Below, one piece after another: positions 1 through 5,957 of a stretch of 8,684 nucleotides of DNA. The position numbers and the translations under genes were made by a program. How positions within the stretch are numbered: position 1 is the first letter of the stretch; each line of letters begins with the position of its first letter. This DNA is from Methanomassiliicoccus sp. UBA6 (GTDB lineage: Archaea > Thermoplasmatota > Thermoplasmata > Methanomassiliicoccales > Methanomassiliicoccaceae), in NCBI GenBank assembly GCA_002508545.1, contig DAVH01000027.1, positions 21,689-30,372 of the forward strand. Direction: 5' to 3'. The notes beneath the pieces were generated by a model that did not search any database, had not been told where the DNA came from, and was given only the letters and a program-made list of their open reading frames with translations.

Positions 1-1551
1 CCTTGGGAGCCACCCTCCCCGGCCGTCATCGTTCCTGAAGATGTCCAGGGCGCCGGCCTGAACGACCGTCCGCCCGTCGATCTCCTTCTCCCACCCGGAG
101 ATGTAATCGTAAACAAGCTTCGAGACGCTGGTGTTGTTGCAGACGACGATGAGCACCGGAGGCGTGGAGCCCTTTCCCCCATTGGCGTTGTGCTCCTCCC
201 ACGCCTGGTAGAACTTTTCATAGTTGCCGTAGAGCGAGCGGAGAGCTCCTTCCAGCACCCCTGGGAGCTTGGGCTCGCCGTCGATCCCCGCCGTGTCCTT
301 CCTGCTCTTCTTCGGCAACGCATCCCGTATATGGGTCCAGATGTCCAGGTAGGTCGGCAGAGCACTCGACATGGAGTTGTCGCTCACCGGCACCCGCGGT
401 ATCTTCACCAGGCCGGACTCGATGGCATCGATGAGCGCGAAGTCAGAGACCACCCAGGGGAACAGGGTCCCCTCGTCATAGCCGGAGCCCTTGAGGAAGA
501 ACGGCGTCGCCGAGAGATCGTAGATCTGCCTTGTGCCGATCTTCTCGTTCACGGCGAGCAGGCCGCCGCTCCACACCCTGGCATTCTTCTCCCGGCTCTC
601 CGCCTCGCTTTTCTCCTCGCCCTTCAGATCAGCACTGTCACCGTTCTTGCGGAAGTAGCAGTGGTGAGCCTCGTCGTTGATCACGACGATGTTCTTCTTG
701 TTGCCCAGCTCCCTGCATACTCTCCGTACCATCTCGTCCGGCGTCTCGGTGAACGCCGATGGGTTGCCGAGTAGGGACTTCGTCAGCTTGGACGCCTCGA
801 TCTTCTCCTTGAGCTGGAGGTTGTGGAAGTTGGTGATGACGATCTTCGCCTGGCAGAGCTTGTCCATCCACTCCGACGGAACGACGTCCCTCTGCCGGTA
901 GTAGTTGTCCGGGTCGGTCGGCAGCAGGACTCGTAAGCGGTCCTTGATTGTGATGCCGGGCGTGAGGATCAGGAACGCATCAGAGAACCTGGCATCTTGA
1001 GGGGAAGCAAGTTTGTTGAGCGTATGCCAGGCGATGATCATGGCCATGACCACGGTCTTCCCGGTCCCGGTGGCCATCTTCATGGCGATGCGCGGAAGCG
1101 ACGCGTTCATCTCCGCGTTCTTCTCCGAGAGGATGTTCTCGGCGTAATGATCGCCGATCTTAGGCGCTGCCTCGGTCAGGTATATCAGCGTCTCCAGCGC
1201 TTCGATCTGACAGTAGAACAGCTTCTTCTCCCTAGACTCGTCGTTCCAGTATTCCAGGAGCTGCCGGGTGGTCGAGGTGATGCCGGTTCTTCCGCCGCTT
1301 CTCCAGGCGTCGACGTGCGCTCTGACCTCGTTGACGAACTCGTTCGGACGGATGCGGTCCTTGGTCCACTCCGTCTCGAACTTGGTCTGCTTGTCCCGCT
1401 TTCGGGGCTGAGCGATCGGCAGGAAGTATGAGCTCGGCCGCCTGCCCTCGACGATGTCGCTGGTGATCCCCTCGTCGGTGAATCGGAAATACTTGTTCGG
1501 CTCTTTGAAAGGCGAGTTGATCACTGGATTCTCGATGATGTGTTTAGACAC
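1..1551 (-). CDS. BPTD_3080-type helicase/restriction endonuclease (partial, C-terminus beyond window)
   Basis: This is the N-terminal 517 codons of a large superfamily 2 helicase related to type III restriction (Res) subunits; the frame stays open to the left edge. I read it by translating the minus strand. Walker A is ATGTGKT at about residues 160-166, followed by the hydrophobic VVMAMIIAW helix. The DEAH box is in INDEAHHCY near residue 294, and motif III is in LSATPFF near residue 347. The N-terminus (NPVINSPF, EGRRPSSYFLPIA) and the stretch LLPTDPDNYYRQRDVVPSEW match my memory of the BPTD_3080 restriction endonuclease family, usually near 1000 residues with a C-terminal nuclease-like part. 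That part is not seen here. The expected role is ATP-driven translocation and cleavage of unmodified foreign DNA. The start is GTG at 1551; an in-frame GTG at 1560 is also possible. A TATA element at 1579-1584 fits a leaderless or short-leader transcript. It lies downstream of a DNA methyltransferase on the same strand. Confidence 0.88.
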   Translation of the reverse strand, partial: MSKHIIENPVINSPFKEPNKYFRFTDEGITSDIVEGRRPSSYFLPIAQPRKRDKQTKFETEWTKDRIRPNEFVNEVRAHVDAWRSGGRTGITSTTRQLLEYWNDESREKKLFYCQIEALETLIYLTEAAPKIGDHYAENILSEKNAEMNASLPRIAMKMATGTGKTVVMAMIIAWHTLNKLASPQDARFSDAFLILTPGITIKDRLRVLLPTDPDNYYRQRDVVPSEWMDKLCQAKIVITNFHNLQLKEKIEASKLTKSLLGNPSAFTETPDEMVRRVCRELGNKKNIVVINDEAHHCYFRKNGDSADLKGEEKSEAESREKNARVWSGGLLAVNEKIGTRQIYDLSATPFFLKGSGYDEGTLFPWVVSDFALIDAIESGLVKIPRVPVSDNSMSSALPTYLDIWTHIRDALPKKSRKDTAGIDGEPKLPGVLEGALRSLYGNYEKFYQAWEEHNANGGKGSTPPVLIVVCNNTSVSKLVYDYISGWEKEIDGRTVVQAGALDIFRNDDGRGGWLPR

Positions 1552-1578
1552 GCTCCCCACTCGGGACTTGTATCACTG

Positions 1579-1584
1579 TTATAA
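1579..1584 (-). promoter_or_regulatory. TATA element of the helicase gene
   Basis: On the minus strand the sequence reads CCTTATAACAG. The TTATAA core is centred about 30 bp upstream of the GTG at 1551, the spacing expected for an archaeal leaderless or near-leaderless transcript. The same AT-rich stretch (1579-1593, TTATAAGGATAAAAG on plus) could also serve the plus-strand gene at 1694, with a leader of about 80 nt. Confidence 0.45.
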
Positions 1585-1693
1585 GGATAAAAGAAAGGGC
1601 TGATGATTGGATGAATCGAGAAAGTATGATTCGCACTTTCGGTCACCCCTCCCCCCGCAACGGAGGTCAAGGCGATCGGTCGTCAGGATGATC

Positions 1694-1927
1694 ATGCAGT
1701 ACGTCATCCGAGATCTCGAGGACCACGAGCTCGGGCGGGCTGATGATGCCAGGAGCGCGTGGGATCTCATTGAGGTGCAGTGGAGCCCGGACGCGGCAGC
1801 GGTCGCCATCGATGGCACCATGGTGAGGGGATGGATGCGGTTCGCGTCCCTCTTGGAGGCCGCGGGAGAGGTCGTGATCGTGTGCTATGGTCGTCACGTC
1901 GGAGGCGTGGCGGTCGAGGACTGGTAA
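1694..1927 (+). CDS. Small acidic hypothetical protein, antiparallel between methyltransferase and helicase
   Basis: A 77-residue protein begins MQYVIRDLEDHELG and ends GGVAVEDW; I do not recognise it. It is acidic and predicted to be cytosolic, with no membrane segment or cysteine cluster. The middle (WSPDAAAVAIDGTMVRGWMRFASLLEAA) could be a strand-turn-strand followed by a helix, and VVIVCYG looks like a buried strand. Codon use is typical of the window (CTC, GAG, GTC, AGG), which supports a real gene over an antisense shadow. I chose ATG 1694 because AGGATGAT lies directly upstream as a Shine-Dalgarno sequence; ATG 1688 is in frame and possible, and an in-frame TTG at 1607 is unlikely. It points opposite to the restriction genes on both sides, so it could be a modulator or inhibitor of them, or an unrelated passenger. 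Position is the only evidence for a functional link. Confidence 0.6.
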   Translation: MQYVIRDLEDHELGRADDARSAWDLIEVQWSPDAAAVAIDGTMVRGWMRFASLLEAAGEVVIVCYGRHVGGVAVEDW

Positions 1928-1965
1928 GAGAGTTCGGGTGTCCGCACAATGAAGATTCGAGCTGA

Positions 1966-2874
1966 CTATATCAATGTGGTCTGCACGAACGGCCGAGTAT
2001 CCTCAAGGAGCGACAGATTATCACGCTGCCCCGGCAGGAGCAGGTCGTCCGGCACCTCAAGCTCGTCGCTGAAGAACATGATCTCTCGACCCTTCCTCCG
2101 CTCATAAGCGCTGTAGTCGAGACAGAACTCCCGCCTGCGGTACGGGCGATAGAAGTCCCTGATAGCCGGGTCATCGTCATAGCTGACGACCCAGTGGTGC
2201 GCGCACTCATCCACGGCCTCGGACAGGCGCAGATGGTCCCAATGGCTGTAGTAATTCATGTAAAGGTACGCGCCCTTCTGATAGTATGGCGGGTCGAGGT
2301 ACACGAGGGTGCTGTCCCGGTCCTGGTCCGGAAGTACCTTTCGGATGAAGTCCTCCGCATCCGTACCGTACAGCTGGATGTGCTCGGAAAGGCTACCAAT
2401 GTGCTCGACGATCCCTGCTAGTCTCTCCGGATTGTAGCGGGCGTCGATCTTGTAAGTGCCCTTTTGCTCAAGGCCTCCAATCGGCCCGCCGTCGAGGACC
2501 CCGGAGCGGTTGGTGCGGTTCAGGAAAAAGGTAGAGAAGCCAAGATCGAAGACGTTAGCATCTGGAGCTCGTTGTATCTTCTTCTGCTTCCTCCATTCCT
2601 CGACCGTAACCGCGGTCTCCCTGATCTTGCGAGCCATATCCTCAGGGCGGTCCAGCACTGCCTGCCAGAACGCATGGATGGGGCGATCGATGTCATTGAT
2701 GACGATATTGCCTACCTTGCCTTCGGCGAGCAACGACATGGCCACCCCCGCGCCGCCGGCGAACGGCTCGATGTAAGTACCGCCCTCCAGCCCGTTGGCC
2801 GTAATGAGCTGGGAGAAGAAGCCGGCGAGCTTTCCCTTGCCGCCGGGATACCGGAGCGGAGAGCTGTAACTCAT
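1966..2874 (-). CDS. D12-class DNA adenine-N6 methyltransferase (Dam-like)
   Basis: A 302-residue enzyme that transfers a methyl group from S-adenosylmethionine to adenine N6 in DNA, normally protecting host sites from a partner nuclease. The order of motifs is alpha-class: motif X LRYPGGKGKLAGFF (residues 7-20), motif I YIEPFAGGAGVA (34-45) for AdoMet binding, NDID (60-63), the class signature NRTNRSGVLDGGPIGG (119-134), and catalytic motif IV DPPYYQKGAYLY (194-205). KGREIMFFSDEL (261-272) is the typical C-terminal motif. Length and motif completeness suggest a functional enzyme. The target sequence cannot be read from the protein. ATG 2874 is preferred because a strong TATA element sits about 25 bp upstream, giving a leaderless mRNA; an in-frame TTG at 2919 would add 15 residues with no family resemblance. 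It follows the ParB-like gene by 49 bp and precedes the helicase, so it is probably the modification component of this set. Confidence 0.93.
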   Translation of the reverse strand: MSYSSPLRYPGGKGKLAGFFSQLITANGLEGGTYIEPFAGGAGVAMSLLAEGKVGNIVINDIDRPIHAFWQAVLDRPEDMARKIRETAVTVEEWRKQKKIQRAPDANVFDLGFSTFFLNRTNRSGVLDGGPIGGLEQKGTYKIDARYNPERLAGIVEHIGSLSEHIQLYGTDAEDFIRKVLPDQDRDSTLVYLDPPYYQKGAYLYMNYYSHWDHLRLSEAVDECAHHWVVSYDDDPAIRDFYRPYRRREFCLDYSAYERRKGREIMFFSDELEVPDDLLLPGQRDNLSLLEDTRPFVQTTLI

Positions 2875-2893
2875 CCGGCCGGATATTCTAGTG

Positions 2894-2905
2894 TTTAATA
2901 TAAAA
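2894..2905 (-). promoter_or_regulatory. TATA box of the methyltransferase gene
   Basis: The minus strand reads TTTTATATTAAA, centred about 25-26 bp upstream of ATG 2874. This is the textbook archaeal distance from TATA box to transcription start, so the start would fall at the ATG itself (leaderless). It lies partly within the 49-bp gap behind the ParB-like gene, allowing the methyltransferase to be expressed independently of it. Confidence 0.6.
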
Positions 2906-2923
2906 TCGTTGGCCAGCAATGAT

Positions 2924-4408
2924 CTACATGTACCTCCACATGGCCACTAGGCTCTTTTCCATGCGATCCCATAGCGTTCTCATGCCATCGATCGAAGGAT
3001 GGTGTCCTCTGCTGTGGACGCATTTATTCAACTCGTAAGTGAGGAGGATGTTATCGGGGTTGCTATGGGTGTTCAGCTCGATGGCTCGATCCAAAGCTTC
3101 GTCATCTATCTCTAACGTCGGATCCTCGGCGTGCCGTTTCTTGAGGTCCTTGCAAACATCAGTAATAATTTCCATGAGCTGACGGTCTCTTCTTCTTCCC
3201 TTCGAGTTTTCAGTGTACGTCGGGATCCCATGCCTATCAGCGTAGGCATCGGCAGATAGCTCCACAAAGGTACGGAACCCGAGCGAAGCCACATATTTGA
3301 AGCCCGGTTTGGTGGAGCTCCTGTCAAGGTCCAAGCGCTTCAGCTCGTCGAACAGGGCCTCTGCCTTTCGTTCGTTGTGGAAATCGGGAATCACCAGATC
3401 CGGGGAAATGAGGGCAGTACGCCTGGCCTTTTTTATTTTCTTTTTTTCAGTGCTCTCTGGCGGCTCTCCAGGCTGCTCATCACGTAGCTCGTCCACCGGC
3501 GACCGGGGGCCATCAACATCGTCGACTACATCCGGCTCGGAGGGCGCCCTATCTGGATCGTAAAGGCTGACACCTTCACCAAGTTTCTTGTCGAGGTATC
3601 TTAATCCGTCCTCTGCATAGTATATGTCGTTGACGTTGATCTTCTTCGTTGCTACCTCGTCCGCTATTGTCGCAAGAGCATCCAAGATGGTTTCCTTGTC
3701 CCCTACATAACGGACCTTGCCATTCTCGATCGATATGCCGAGACGTTTACGAGAGTCTTTCTGATCGATGACTAACCTCGAAAAGTTGGTTAAAGTGAAA
3801 TCGCCAACATAATATGCCTCTTTCGCCTGCTCCGAGAGCTTACCGCTGGCCACGATCTCATCGAGGATGTCGAGCTCCGGCACTAGCTCACCGTTGGACC
3901 TTCTGAATCTTGCGTTCGGTAGGGAGCCCCATGCAACGACGCCAGCCCCGCCCTTCTCTCCCCCATGCCTGCGATCCATGATCCTGACCGACGAAGGCCT
4001 GTCCGTCACCGAACAAGGTATCCGCTTTAGGCGCTCGAGATCTCTGGCGGTCTTACTGAACTCTTCGATCAGTTTACGCTCTTTTTTAAATTCACGGGGG
4101 ATCGAGCTGGGATACAAGAGCATCTTAAGGGCGGTCAAACGCCTGTTCCCCTCGCGCACAACATAATTACCATCATCGGCAGACATAACTAGCAGGGGTT
4201 CGAAGTCGTCATAACCGTTCTCGGCAATGCTCTTGGCGAGTGGCTGGATGGTCCTCCACTGGCCACGGATCATGTACTTGAAGGCGTCCTTCTGGCCCTG
4301 AGTGGGCGGAATTCGCGGATTGGCATTATCGAGTAGCAGCTTGCTGACTGGGACTATGATCAGTGAAGTCCCCTCTATCCTTTTTGTTCGTGGCAAACGG
4401 ATCACCAC
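2924..4408 (-). CDS. ParB/Srx N-terminal domain protein associated with the modification-restriction set
   Basis: A 494-residue protein with an N-terminal ParB/Srx fold: LIIVPVSKLLLDNANPR (residues 16-32), LAKSIAENGYDDFEPLLVM (57-75), then the signature VREGNRRLTALKML (84-97), which is the ParB nucleotide-binding or catalytic box. IMDRRHGGEKGGAGVVAWG (143-161) is a second motif I associate with this subfamily. A charged, Pro/Asp-rich linker (about 284-320) and a lysine stretch EKKKIKKARR (321-330) lead to a C-terminal domain of about 165 residues that I do not recognise. In classical ParB this fold is a CTPase DNA clamp; in other relatives it is a nuclease. Which applies here is unknown, but its place directly before a DNA methyltransferase suggests DNA binding in defence rather than plasmid partition, and no ParA is present. 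The GTG start at 4408 lacks a strong Shine-Dalgarno; GTG 4405 is equally possible. The gene is visibly richer in A/T than its neighbours, hinting at transfer. Confidence 0.8.
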   Translation of the reverse strand: MVIRLPRTKRIEGTSLIIVPVSKLLLDNANPRIPPTQGQKDAFKYMIRGQWRTIQPLAKSIAENGYDDFEPLLVMSADDGNYVVREGNRRLTALKMLLYPSSIPREFKKERKLIEEFSKTARDLERLKRIPCSVTDRPSSVRIMDRRHGGEKGGAGVVAWGSLPNARFRRSNGELVPELDILDEIVASGKLSEQAKEAYYVGDFTLTNFSRLVIDQKDSRKRLGISIENGKVRYVGDKETILDALATIADEVATKKINVNDIYYAEDGLRYLDKKLGEGVSLYDPDRAPSEPDVVDDVDGPRSPVDELRDEQPGEPPESTEKKKIKKARRTALISPDLVIPDFHNERKAEALFDELKRLDLDRSSTKPGFKYVASLGFRTFVELSADAYADRHGIPTYTENSKGRRRDRQLMEIITDVCKDLKKRHAEDPTLEIDDEALDRAIELNTHSNPDNILLTYELNKCVHSRGHHPSIDGMRTLWDRMEKSLVAMWRYM

Positions 4409-4556
4409 CCCAATGACAACAGCAAGAGCGTGGTTCTTCTGAATCGGTCATGCCCAGCTGTCTGCGGGCGGTTTGTAAGATAATCGCTATGAATCATGAA
4501 TACTGGCATGGATGCTCGTGGGATGACCGGCCTATGCTCTTAAAAACCTTGCTTAT

Positions 4557-4600
4557 GCATCACTGGCTCCCTCATCAAAATGATGTCAGCTCTGTGATGC
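4557..4600. repeat. 44-nt imperfect palindrome upstream of the ParB-like gene
   Basis: The outer arms GCATCAC (4557-4563) and GTGATGC (4594-4600) are perfect complements. Inside, GCT pairs with AGC, and CATCA (4572-4576) pairs with TGATG (4580-4584 or one base off) around an AAA loop. It lies about 10 bp upstream of a minus-strand TATA candidate (4540-4547), so it could be an operator for the ParB-like gene, or the DNA site bound by that protein. As RNA it would form an interrupted hairpin. Confidence 0.5.
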
Positions 4601-4658
4601 AGCTATTAACTTTCTGACCGTTTAATATTTCAAATCCCGACGTTATCGTTCGAACCAG

Positions 4659-4669
4659 ATAAATATAAT
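4659..4669 (+). promoter_or_regulatory. TATA box, probable promoter of the membrane-anchored protein gene
   Basis: GATAAATATAA is a strong archaeal TATA element. Initiation about 25 bp downstream (near 4690) would give a leader of about 120 nt before ATG 4812. An identical 11-mer occurs at 5702-5712 upstream of the next gene. A weaker alternative is GTTTTAA near 4758-4764, which would shorten the leader to about 25 nt. Confidence 0.45.
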
Positions 4670-4711
4670 TAGAGTTGTGAATTCTCCACCGGAACCTGAG
4701 GTCTGTTTCCA

Positions 4712-4811
4712 ATCACCTCCTTATTTCCTCTTGCCGAAGGGTTCGCCATCCTGAGATAGTTTTAACGTTTCCGGCTCCCCTATACAACGAAAACCATTTG
4801 GGGGAAAAGGA
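4712..4811 (+). promoter_or_regulatory. Leader with possible Shine-Dalgarno-sequestering pairing
   Basis: The leader contains ATCACCTCCTTA (4712-4723), identical to the conserved 3' end of 16S rRNA, continuing as TTTCCTC to 4730. Read as RNA, 4718-4730 can pair with the purine stretch GGGGGAAAAGGA (4800-4811) just before ATG 4812: about 12 base pairs with one bulged A and two G-U pairs. CCATT (4795-4799) can also pair with AATGG (4811-4815) across the start codon. Either structure would hide the ribosome binding site. Polypurine and polypyrimidine tracts pair easily by chance, so this is tentative. Confidence 0.3.
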
Positions 4812-5582
4812 ATGGTATCGAAGAAATTGTTGGGGATAGCAGCCGTGCTGGCCGTCGTGGTCGTGATCATCATCGCGGCCGCGGCCATGAGCGGCGGGAA
4901 CAGCAGTGCGAACGACAATAGCGGCACTAACAACAGTAACAACAATAACGGCGGCACCGACAATACCGACACGAACACCAGAGACCAGATCGCCAACGTA
5001 TCGTACAGTGGTACCGGGGACAAGGTCTCGGAGAAGTTCGAGCTGCAGGCCGGCGTGACCATTTTCCACATGACGCACTCCGGATCGAGCAACTTCGCCG
5101 TGACGCTCTGCAATGACACCGGCGGCTATGTCGAGCTCCTCGCTAACGAGATCGGCACCTACGACGGCGCCACCTTGATCGGCGTCAAGGACGGCAACAT
5201 CGTTGGAGCGGAGCCGGGCAAGCACTACCTTGACATCGACGCGGACGGGGCGTGGAGCATCATCATCGAGCAACCTCGCGTGGCGTCCGGAGCAGCCCTC
5301 CCGCAGACCCTGACCGGCAGCGGTCCTGAGGTCTCGGTGCCCCTGCAGCTGACCACCGGGACCGTGGTGTTCAACATGACCCATGATGGCTCCAGCAACT
5401 TCGCCGTCACCCTGTGGAGCGATTCCGGGGCCTACGAGGAGCTCATCGCCAACGAGATCGGGGCGTATTCTGGAGAGACGTCCGTGACCGTTGGGAACGG
5501 GATCCTGCAGGTGGCGCCCGGCATCGCGTGGCTGAACGTCGATGCTGACGGAGCCTGGACGATCAAGATCACCAAGATGTGA
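4812..5582 (+). CDS. Membrane-anchored extracellular protein with two tandem homologous beta-rich domains
   Basis: A 256-residue protein. Residues 1-5 (MVSKK) are positively charged and are followed by a single hydrophobic segment (6-26), acting as a signal anchor or signal peptide. There is no lipobox cysteine. Residues 27-57 form a low-complexity Ser/Asn/Gly/Thr/Asp linker of the kind seen in archaeal cell-surface proteins. The rest is two copies of one domain: copy A about 65-155 and copy B about 167-256. Both carry MTH-GSSNFAVTL, ANEIG-Y-G and DADGAW-I-I in the same order. Alternating hydrophobic residues suggest beta-sandwich folds facing outside the cell, possibly binding surface glycans or another protein; I know of no assigned activity. 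Copy A has one cysteine (100), where copy B has tryptophan. The gene starts at ATG 4812 behind a GGGGGAAAAGGA ribosome binding site and ends before a T-run terminator. It appears monocistronic. Confidence 0.88.
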   Translation: MVSKKLLGIAAVLAVVVVIIIAAAAMSGGNSSANDNSGTNNSNNNNGGTDNTDTNTRDQIANVSYSGTGDKVSEKFELQAGVTIFHMTHSGSSNFAVTLCNDTGGYVELLANEIGTYDGATLIGVKDGNIVGAEPGKHYLDIDADGAWSIIIEQPRVASGAALPQTLTGSGPEVSVPLQLTTGTVVFNMTHDGSSNFAVTLWSDSGAYEELIANEIGAYSGETSVTVGNGILQVAPGIAWLNVDADGAWTIKITKM

Positions 5583-5595
5583 TCCAAACCCTTCC

Positions 5596-5602
5596 TTTTT
5601 TT
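5596..5602 (+). terminator. T-run transcription terminator
   Basis: Seven consecutive T residues (CCTTTTTTTATTG) begin 14 bases after the stop codon at 5582. Archaeal RNA polymerase terminates at such runs without a required hairpin. It separates the membrane protein gene from the next gene, which has its own TATA box. Confidence 0.65.
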
Positions 5603-5701
5603 ATTGCGGAAGCGTGTCCATGACCCTCATCGAACGCATTTTCGATTTGTTACCGGACGCTGGCCGGCAGATACTTTCGGCGACCTCTCTCCCCTGATGT
5701 T

Positions 5702-5712
5702 GATAAATATAA
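5702..5712 (+). promoter_or_regulatory. TATA box of the small CxxCxxC protein gene
   Basis: GATAAATATAA is centred about 35 bp upstream of ATG 5742, predicting a transcription start near 5733 and a leader of under 10 nt. The same 11-mer is found at 4659-4669. Confidence 0.55.
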
Positions 5713-5741
5713 GAATACAAAATTCAGCGGCGGAGAGAAAA

Positions 5742-5957
5742 ATGGTGGATATCCAGACGGAGAAAACGGTTGACGCCATCTATGAGGACCTATACTATTT
5801 CCTGCCACCTGGAGTGAGAGAAAAATGTGTCCTGCTGGAGCGATTAGCGTACATCAAAGACAACATCAGGCACATGAACAACAGAGAGATTTTGGAGGGA
5901 CTTGGTGTCCCGCCAGCAAAGGGGAACTGTGACCTATGCTCACGGTGCAGGGATTAG
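5742..5957 (+). CDS. Small hypothetical protein with C-terminal CxxCxxC cluster
   Basis: A 71-residue protein beginning MVDIQTEKTVDAIYEDLYYF. It looks mostly helical, with hydrophobic spacing in ERLAYIKDNIRHM and a helix-like NREILEGLGV. It ends in GNCDLCSRCRD, where three cysteines are spaced CxxCxxC; with Cys27 (REKCVLLE) these could bind zinc or an iron-sulfur cluster. I do not recognise the family; a small DNA- or partner-binding adaptor is possible. The frame is open upstream to 5604, but ATG 5742 is preferred because GGAGAG lies just upstream and the TATA box at 5702 would place the transcript start after 5604. Its last 18 bases overlap the end of the convergent winged-helix gene, so each mRNA is antisense to the tail of the other. 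Confidence 0.7.
   Translation: MVDIQTEKTVDAIYEDLYYFLPPGVREKCVLLERLAYIKDNIRHMNNREILEGLGVPPAKGNCDLCSRCRD

Larger units (their letters stand above)
4409..4811. other. Divergent intergenic region
   Basis: About 400 bp between the minus-strand ParB-like gene and the plus-strand membrane protein gene. I see no convincing gene or tRNA. It holds candidate minus-strand TATA elements (TTTTTAAG at 4540-4547 and a weaker GATTATCTTAC near 4475-4485), an imperfect palindrome at 4557-4600, a plus-strand TATA at 4659-4669, and a leader with an anti-Shine-Dalgarno-like stretch at 4712-4723. On the minus strand that stretch reads as a perfect Shine-Dalgarno (TAAGGAGGTGAT), but it is followed only by a TTG-started frame of about 45 codons, which I do not call. 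Confidence 0.6.

Noticed and set aside
190..1431. Long plus-strand open frames (190-774, 677-901, 997-1431) opposite the helicase gene
   Set aside because: They are antisense to a frame carrying Walker A, DEAH and SAT motifs, and their translations are Arg/Leu/Val-rich shadows typical of GC-rich antisense frames.
1579..1949. Minus-strand frames opposite the 77-aa gene
   Set aside because: The translations are His/Pro/Ser/Arg-rich with no good start context; the plus-strand frame has the natural codon pattern.
2464..2898. Plus-strand frames opposite the methyltransferase gene
   Set aside because: They are antisense to a fully motif-complete D12 methyltransferase.
2875..2919. 15-residue N-terminal extension of the methyltransferase from TTG 2919
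   Set aside because: It spans the TATA box, and family similarity begins at MSYSSPLRYPGGK.
3430..3448. T-rich run on the plus strand (TTTTTT, TTTT, TTTTTTT)
   Set aside because: It lies inside the ParB-like gene and encodes its lysine stretch on the minus strand; no plus-strand transcript is expected there, so it is not called a terminator.
2924..4408. Plasmid partition locus (parABS)
   Set aside because: No ParA ATPase is present, the ParB-like protein belongs by its motifs to the non-partition REGNRR type, and its neighbours are modification and restriction genes.
4690..4725. Minus-strand Shine-Dalgarno TAAGGAGGTGAT as the start of a gene
   Set aside because: The only frame behind it starts at TTG two bases later and runs about 45 codons through promoter sequence with no protein-like features.
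4409..4811. Possible tRNA, other structured RNA gene or CRISPR repeats in the large intergenic region
   Set aside because: No cloverleaf, no conserved T-loop sequence and no regularly spaced repeats were found.
4713..5384. Minus-strand frames of up to 223 codons opposite the membrane protein gene
   Set aside because: They are shadows of the duplicated-domain gene; the translation is compositionally odd and lacks a ribosome binding site at its start.
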